NCBI GenBank assembly: GCA_035610365.1
Contig: CM069434.1
Location: 96,522,806-96,586,805 of the forward strand
DNA: 64,000 nt
Source of the DNA: Aquatica leii
Lineage: Eukaryota > Arthropoda > Insecta > Coleoptera > Lampyridae
Direction of reading: 5' to 3'
Part shown: positions 57,677 through 64,000 of the stretch, in pieces
Layout of the letters: every line of letters starts with the position of its first letter
How positions within the stretch are numbered: the stretch's first letter is position 1
Notes under the pieces: generated by a model
What the model was told of the DNA's origin: nothing
The model's input: the letters and a program-made list of their open reading frames with translations, nothing else
The model's database searches: none
Program-made: the position numbers and the translations under genes

Positions 57677-58324
57677 TCGAACATATTCATTTATAAATTT
57701 ACTATGTACATACGCAGTGACGCAAAATGCGTAGGGTCCAGTTAAATTTCCCGCTACAAAATTTATTAAATGTTGTTATCTTAAGTTGGTAGCAATGTAT
57801 TTAAAAGTAAATAAATAAATTGATGAAGGATATGTCGCAACTTTTAAGAAACACAAGCCAATTCGTTTCCAATCCGCAGTGGCGGACAACTAAAAACTAT
57901 AACAGGACTACTTCTTTTAACATCAACTATGAAAACTTTATTGTCTACGCCAAAGACTCTTGGAATAGTTATATTATCCATTTTATATAAATTAATTTAT
58001 TAACATAAAGTGTAAGCCCGTTTTAGTAGTTATTTTACGACTATCTTCTTTCTTATACTTCATAAAATTGCAAATAGCATAACAGACACTTTTTGTTTAC
58101 CTGTGTAAGCTTATTCTAAGCTTTTTTCTTCTGCTATTACTATGTCAATTAAAACTGCATAAACCACCATTCCAGCGAATAATAAATTACCTTCAAACAA
58201 GATTTATTTCAAATATGTATTAAAATTAAATTGCGATACACAACTTGTTGTAAACCACAGCAATGGCAGTCAGGCAAAATCTTTGCTTTAAATACAATGA
58301 CACGCACTAAGTCGCTTTGAAGAA
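57677..58324. other. 648-bp unique centre of the inverted duplication
   Basis: Not inverted-repeated. It is slightly less AT-rich than the arms, with no open frame above 60 codons and no tRNA-like boxes. A short AAGCTTATTCTAAGCTT hairpin lies near 58108. It separates the two arms physically and shows that the structure is not a perfect palindrome. Confidence 0.7.
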
Positions 58325-61204
58325 TTTTTTTTTAAATAGATTAAGTTACAATGCATCTATGAGTATTACTTTGCGTATTAAATGGGCTTTGTAACTTTTT
58401 TCTATTTTTAATGAAGTTTGATTTCAATAATGATTGTTCGTAACATTAACTTTGTGTAGAAATTTAAACGTTACTTAGGTGCCCACAGAGCTAAACTTTA
58501 AGTTTAATAATTCTTAAATTGTAAAACGTATTATAATATTTAAATAACGGCTTACAGAAGTGAATGCATGGAACGAACTATGTTTTTAAGATTACATTAA
58601 ACAAAAGAAAAATTGAAATTATAAACAATTTTTTTACTTTGTGAATATCTCGAAGCTACTTTTCATTACAAAATTCTGAGTACATAAACTAGATATCGGT
58701 TATTGTTTAAACAGATTTAAGTTTATTCGATTTAACATTTGTTAATAATTAAACACGTCAAATCAAAACATTTTGAAATGAGTGTCCTATATAATTAAAG
58801 TGATTTCTTTTTTCTTAGTTACGATCTTTTAAACTAGTTATTTAATTTTGAACGAATGGTGAAACTAGAACCACGATGTTATTTACAATAAAATGTTTCT
58901 AAATATTTGTGATTGTGATTTATTACTTGACGAAGAAGAACGTAAACCCCGTTCAAAAGGTTGCAAGTTTTAAATTTTTAATCAAACAATTACACCATTT
59001 CTCATAAAACAATTTTTGTTATAACAGATATTCTCTAAATAGTTTTTCTTTTTTTTTGTTCTTTCAAAATTTTGCTTAAAGTTTTAGTAGTTGTAACATT
59101 GTAACATTTACTTGTTTAAACAATTTGATATCTATTTGCAAAAAAGTTTATTTTTTAATTTTCAATAATTTAGGTAGATTTATTGCTTTTATTGTAGGTA
59201 TATCTTAAAAAAATTATTTATTTGTTTGCTGATTGAGATTGTAGAGTATCTAATTTTAATTATTTGAACAAAAAAAACTAAATTGCTAAATAGTTTTTGT
59301 TAAAAACATTTTGTGACGTTTCTTAGTTTTAGAAATTTTGTCTTTAATTAGATTGTAGTTATCCGCAATAAGTTTTCTATTACAGTATGATTACTTAATT
59401 ATTAACATTGAGAAAGGTTTTTTCTTCAATCATTTCTAATGACTCCAGTAAATTCCTATTGCTTTTCTTGCAACTTTTAGCAATTTTTCATAAGTTTCTA
59501 TTTTTCTTGAGATTACAGCATATCTAATCTAATCATATATCTAATTATAATCGTTTCAAAATAAAATTAATAGTTAGTTTTCGCTTAAAATATCTGCGTG
59601 GCGTTCCTTAATTTGAAAAACTTAGTCATTAACTACATTGTTATTCACTGTAATTACAAACTGCAAGCAAAATTTCCTATTTAACATGATTTTAATTAAT
59701 TTTTGAATCTTAAATTGTGAAATTGTTTTTGTTAAAAATGTTTTTGTTTCTTTCAGTAAATCATTAATTTAAAAGTTTATTGGTTAGTAATCACGTGTTT
59801 ATTACAAAAATGATTAATATTTTCATTTGGTTAGCCATTTATTAGCTAAGTAGTATACTACATTTTCAATAAAATTGTGAAAATAACCACATTTTTCTAC
59901 ATTGTCTAGTTGAGGTGTAAAATAAGTCTTCAACTTATTCACTATTTTTAAACGTGTTCTATACTTATAAAAATATATTTCTTTATGTATGATTTTCGAA
60001 TAACTTTGATTTACTAGATAAAATACAACTGTAAAAAATATGTTCTTGCAATGTCTGCTTTTAATTTAAGCAATTGTAACGTTATAATATTTACAGACTG
60101 ATGTACACAGTTTGTAATACTAATGTAAAAGAAACGTAAACATATCTTATTAGAAATTTTATTTCACCAGCTTAGAGAAAGGTGTATTAATTTTTTAAAG
60201 CAGTAAAATTAGCTGACATTGCAAAAACTTTGTTAAATTGTGTTTTTAGAAAAATTTTATATAAAACAAGTTTTAACGGGTCCATCAAAATTTTTGTTGA
60301 CAAATAAAATACAAAATAATGTTACTCAAAAAAACTTTATTGTTTCAATAATGTCGTTTAGTTTCGACGTTAGCTACAATTGTTATTTTTATGACGTTTT
60401 TTTTTAGTCTTAAAAATTTAGTTATTAATTACATTATGTAATTGTCTTTGCTAAAAACGTTTCTTACTGTAACAACATTGTTTGGTTTTAAAAGTTTAGT
60501 TAATTACATCTTCATTAACTGCATTACTAATACATTTATTTACGTTTAATTTCTTGTAGATATGTATGTTTTATAGCAATTTTGTATCTTTTGGTAAAGT
60601 GTACAAATAACGCTGCCGTTGTACAACGTAAGTTTCGAATAATAATAAAAAAATTTAATTTTACATTGTTACTAATGTAATGACGTATGACCCATATCTG
60701 TAATTACCGTAGTACTGCTACGAAAACGTTTGAATAAGCGCGTTCAATTATTATTATTTATTATAAAATATGGAATTATATGCTAAATGAAGATCTCCCA
60801 AACTATTTAGATGACTTTAGTATAGACACTGGTGGCATTTTAAGTTTTTATTGCTATAATAGTTACAAGATCATTTTTAAAAGTACAAACTTTTTTTAGT
60901 AGACGACCAAGGAAATTGTGTTGACGATTTAAACTCAATTAAAATATAAAGCAATATATGTTTTAGAACTTTCATTAAAACAAATTGCAAAGTTAATGGT
61001 TAAATTTAATGTTACTATCACACTCTAAAATTTTAAAATGTAAATTGCTTGGTTTTGAAATTACATGTTAATTACATCGGCATTAACAATATGTTACAAA
61101 TAAATTCCTAAACGTTTTGGTTTCTTATAGATACGTTTTAAAGAATATATTTTAATTTTTAAATAACAAGTTTAAACACTTTATTCTAACAATTGTATTC
61201 TAAA

Positions 61205-62208
61205 CTAGCCGCCCGGACAGACTTCATTCTGTCAAAAGTTAATAGAAACTTAAATAAATAAAACATATTTCGGAGTGATCACGTTATTTATGTCTCAACA
61301 ATAAACGACGATTACTTACAAAAATAAGTTTTATATTTCGTACACTGCAATACTTTACAAATGTGATGATATTCAATCTAATGCTTTATGGTAGGTATAC
61401 GATATCTTTTGTTTGGTTGCCTGGCGCGTAAACAAATAAATCTGACAGTTTCCTACGCGGGAGCAGGCAACATGCAACTGTCCACGAGAGAAGCATGAGT
61501 TTTCAGGATTAACGCCGCAAACACTCAACGACTGACCCTGGTATTTATTTATTGTTATAGCAAAAGCAAGTCGCACTGGAAATTGCAGTCGTTTGAATTC
61601 AAATGGTACCTACGTCAGTTGGTACCATTGGGATGCGGGGTATCAACACATTTTCTCTCCCTTATATTTTCCTTTAGAATTGTTGCTTCGATCACATTGT
61701 TAAGTAAATTTTTACTGCTAGCCGTGTGCCGCTAAAAGATGCGATGTCCGATTAGATTGAAAATTTGCTTGGTTTGCAGCATTTCAAGTTCTTCGACCCA
61801 AATTACTGCGCCTACGTTTTGGCGGCATTGGTATAAACGTAATCACACTGAACACACAATTAGTTTTAAACAGAAGTGAAAATATAAAAACAACCAAGAA
61901 ACTGCCACGCACAGAAGAATTAATGGTGAATGACAGGTACGATAATATTATTTTCTTTGATGATTTTTTCCAGAGGCATAGATTATCCAAACGCGCCTTT
62001 GTTTTGTTTAGATTGACGTTGACGATTTACGTCAAATGTTTGACAGCTCGTTTGTATGTATGTGTATGTTGTTTTTACTATTTTCCACGCCATTTTTTCT
62101 CTTCATTAAAACTGTGCCTTAAGGAACATATGACCAAAAAAAATTGCCGCATTGGTCCAGCCGTTCTCCAGTTTTACGCTTAGCAACATTCATTCTTATT
62201 TATATAGA
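61205..62208 (-). mobile_element. Non-autonomous Helitron derivative, right-arm copy
   Basis: Mirror of 53789-54795 with the same TC start and CTAG end. It was present before the inverted duplication formed. The helicase relic (61576-61373) has one G fewer in the run after the VACSRVG codons than the left copy, so its last 30 codons are shifted. The N-terminal MPPKRRRSNLGRRT is retained near 61825. Confidence 0.87.
61373..61825 (-). pseudogene. Helitron Rep-helicase relic, right-arm copy
   Basis: Same joined-ends product as in the left arm. RLAFAITINKYQGQSLSVCG and FSRGQLHVACSRVG are preserved. A 1-bp deletion relative to the left arm changes the frame afterwards. The relic was already dead (shared TGA after the N-terminal segment) when the region duplicated. 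Confidence 0.83.
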
Positions 62209-64000
62209 TTTCTTCTGACAAAAATAGTTGTTTCTATATCGACATTTCTAAGTTTGAAAAGTTATGATTCAATAAGATTTTGCTTATGAGTCAATACAAT
62301 AATTAATAAAAATTAATTTGAAGGTAGGGATTTTCAGAAATTTCTAATTGTATTTAGTATAGTTTGTGTCTTCTTCGTGTTAAAATGTGTCCGAGTGAGC
62401 TCTTTAATATTAAATTAAAATTTATAAATTTAAAAACAAGTTAGTGGCATATATGTGGTAAGTGTACTTTCTTTAAATAATTGTTTTGTTTTTTTTCTTT
62501 TCTTTAAACAGAATCTACGTTTATTGCTTACAAATAGTTTTATTTTTAATTTTTATAACTATAAATTATATTCTTAAGTAGGTTTTTCAAAAACGTAGGT
62601 ATTATTTAAAGTTTTACAAAATGATTTTTATTGTTAGCTACTAATTTGTAAATTTAAAAAAAAATCAATTTTTCCTAGCTCTTGTAAATTATTATGATTA
62701 AAGTAACTAATATAAAATTGAAAAATTATTCCGCCTTTTTAAAAACATTTTTTGCCAATTGTAAAAGTTGTTTCGCCATTTTAAAACTATATTTTACTAC
62801 CAACTGTTAAAGGTTGTTACGCCATTTCAAAATTATTTTTACTACCAACTGAAATATTTTAAAAACTATTTTGTCACCAGTTTTTAAATTTATTTAGCCA
62901 TCTTAAAAGTATCTTTTAATTTTTTTGTTTTACTTATTCAAATTAACTTTATATAGATTAGAATTATTGTTTATCTCTAATTCCTAATACTTGAGTTTTG
63001 GAAAATTAACGTACAACTTAATTCTGCTATTTTTTTTAGTTTACATATTTTAAAGAATTCTTAATCTAAAACTAGGGTAGAATTATTACACATTAAAACC
63101 TATTTTTATTATTTTAACTTAATTGTTGTTTATGTTAGTTTAAAAACACTTGAACTTAAATTTGTAATATTCATTCGCAATTTAATTTTGTTGTTTTGCA
63201 GTTTTTTTTTTCATTTCTTCTTAATCTAAAACTATTATTGTTAAATTATTTGCACATTAAAATAATAATTTTAAATAAGTACAACATTGTTTTTTGTTTT
63301 ACTTATTTGAATTCATTTATGAGTATTATTTTAACTTAATTAAAAAAATTCGTTTTAATTCATGAATCGTTAACGACTTAAATGTATGTATTTAAAATAT
63401 TGATAGATTTATATCATAATTATTATTTAACTTAGTTTGAACGCGCAAATTATTTTCGTTCTTTTCTAGTTTTTCCATTACTTCTTACTATAAAACTATT
63501 TATTATTATTTATTCTACATTAAAATCCAAACTTAAAATAAATACTAGGTACATTGTTTTTTCTGTTTTACTTATTTAAATTCATTTATTATTTTACCAT
63601 AATTAAAATTTCTTTTAAAACATGAATGTTGACGATATAAAATTATGCTTTATTTAAACTTTTGATAGATATATATCACAATTATCATTTAACATAATTT
63701 TTGAAAACATTAAAACTTGAATTTGAAAAATAAACGCGCAAATTAATTTAGTTGTTTTACAGTTTTACAATTTCATTACTTCTTAATCAAACGTAGGTAC
63801 TATTATCAAATTATTTGCACATTAAAATCTAAATTTTAAAAATTGTTTTCTGTACTCTTTTATTTTTAGTGCTTGAGTAATTTAGAAGTTTCACATTTCT
63901 CTAAAAAAATCTCGTTTTAATTCATGAATCGTTGACGACTTAAATTGTGCTGTATTTAAAATATCGATAGATTTGTATCATAGTTATTTAACTTTAGTTT

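Larger units (their letters stand above)
58325..64000. repeat. Giant inverted duplication, right arm
   Basis: Reverse complement of 52005-57676; runs off the window end, so the full arm is longer than 5.67 kb. It carries the mirrored Helitron, short tandem repeats and satellite-like units. Single-base differences from the left arm are spread along its length. Confidence 0.95.

Noticed and set aside
52005-64000. Palindrome as a sequencing or assembly artefact
   Set aside because: The arms differ by scattered substitutions and a one-base indel and are separated by 648 bp of unique DNA. Not fully excluded without reads.

Overview
The window looks like insect nuclear DNA, most likely from a beetle or another AT-rich, repeat-laden insect genome. 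The evidence is two copies of a juvenile-hormone-acid-methyltransferase-like gene with very short GT-AG introns, insect-type Helitron ends, and a dense mix of CR1/Jockey-group, R1-like and other LINEs, Ty3/Gypsy and BEL/Pao LTR elements, a Penelope-like element and IS630/Tc1/mariner DNA transposons. Nearly every recognisable protein sequence belongs to a transposon. The one host gene that reads cleanly is the methyltransferase at 49853-50742 (minus). Its paralogue at 26430-27329 (minus) keeps all its splice sites but has one in-frame stop. Species and order cannot be fixed from the sequence alone.

Layout. 0.8-5.2 kb: minus-strand CR1/Jockey-group LINE with a PHD-type ORF1. 5.2-6.3 kb: plus-strand LINE remnant and a foldback repeat. 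7.6-15.6 kb: eroded minus-strand Gypsy element split by a plus-strand R1-like LINE (9420-13448) with a clean 10-bp target-site duplication. 16-17 kb: Penelope-like remnant. 18-26 kb: two more Gypsy copies, a BEL/Pao remnant and another LINE. 26.4-27.3 kb: methyltransferase pseudogene. 27.3-33.6 kb: mostly non-coding, with a mariner-type transposase remnant near 30 kb. 33.7-48.4 kb: array of roughly 1.2-kb AT-rich tandem repeats, broken up by a Gypsy element (35.8-41.8 kb), a MITE (about 42 kb) and a block carrying an IS630-like transposase (42.35-46.65 kb). 49.8-50.8 kb: intact methyltransferase gene. 51-64 kb: tRNA-like sequence, satellite-like repeats and a very large inverted duplication (arms of at least 5.67 kb, 648-bp centre), each arm holding the same 1-kb Helitron derivative.

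Main points of interest. (1) The Gypsy element at 35.8-41.8 kb carries, after its integrase and in the same reading frame, a domain strongly resembling the TARG1/OARD1 type of ADP-ribose-hydrolysing macrodomain, a host-like enzyme joined to a retroelement polyprotein. (2) The giant inverted duplication predates at least some sequence divergence and contains a mirrored Helitron. (3) The 1.2-kb array has served as a landing site for several unrelated elements. (4) The IS630-like transposase has an unusually long 71-residue gap between its second Asp and its Glu, with a SAP-like helix pair inside. (5) The methyltransferase pair shows one copy recently or only marginally inactivated.
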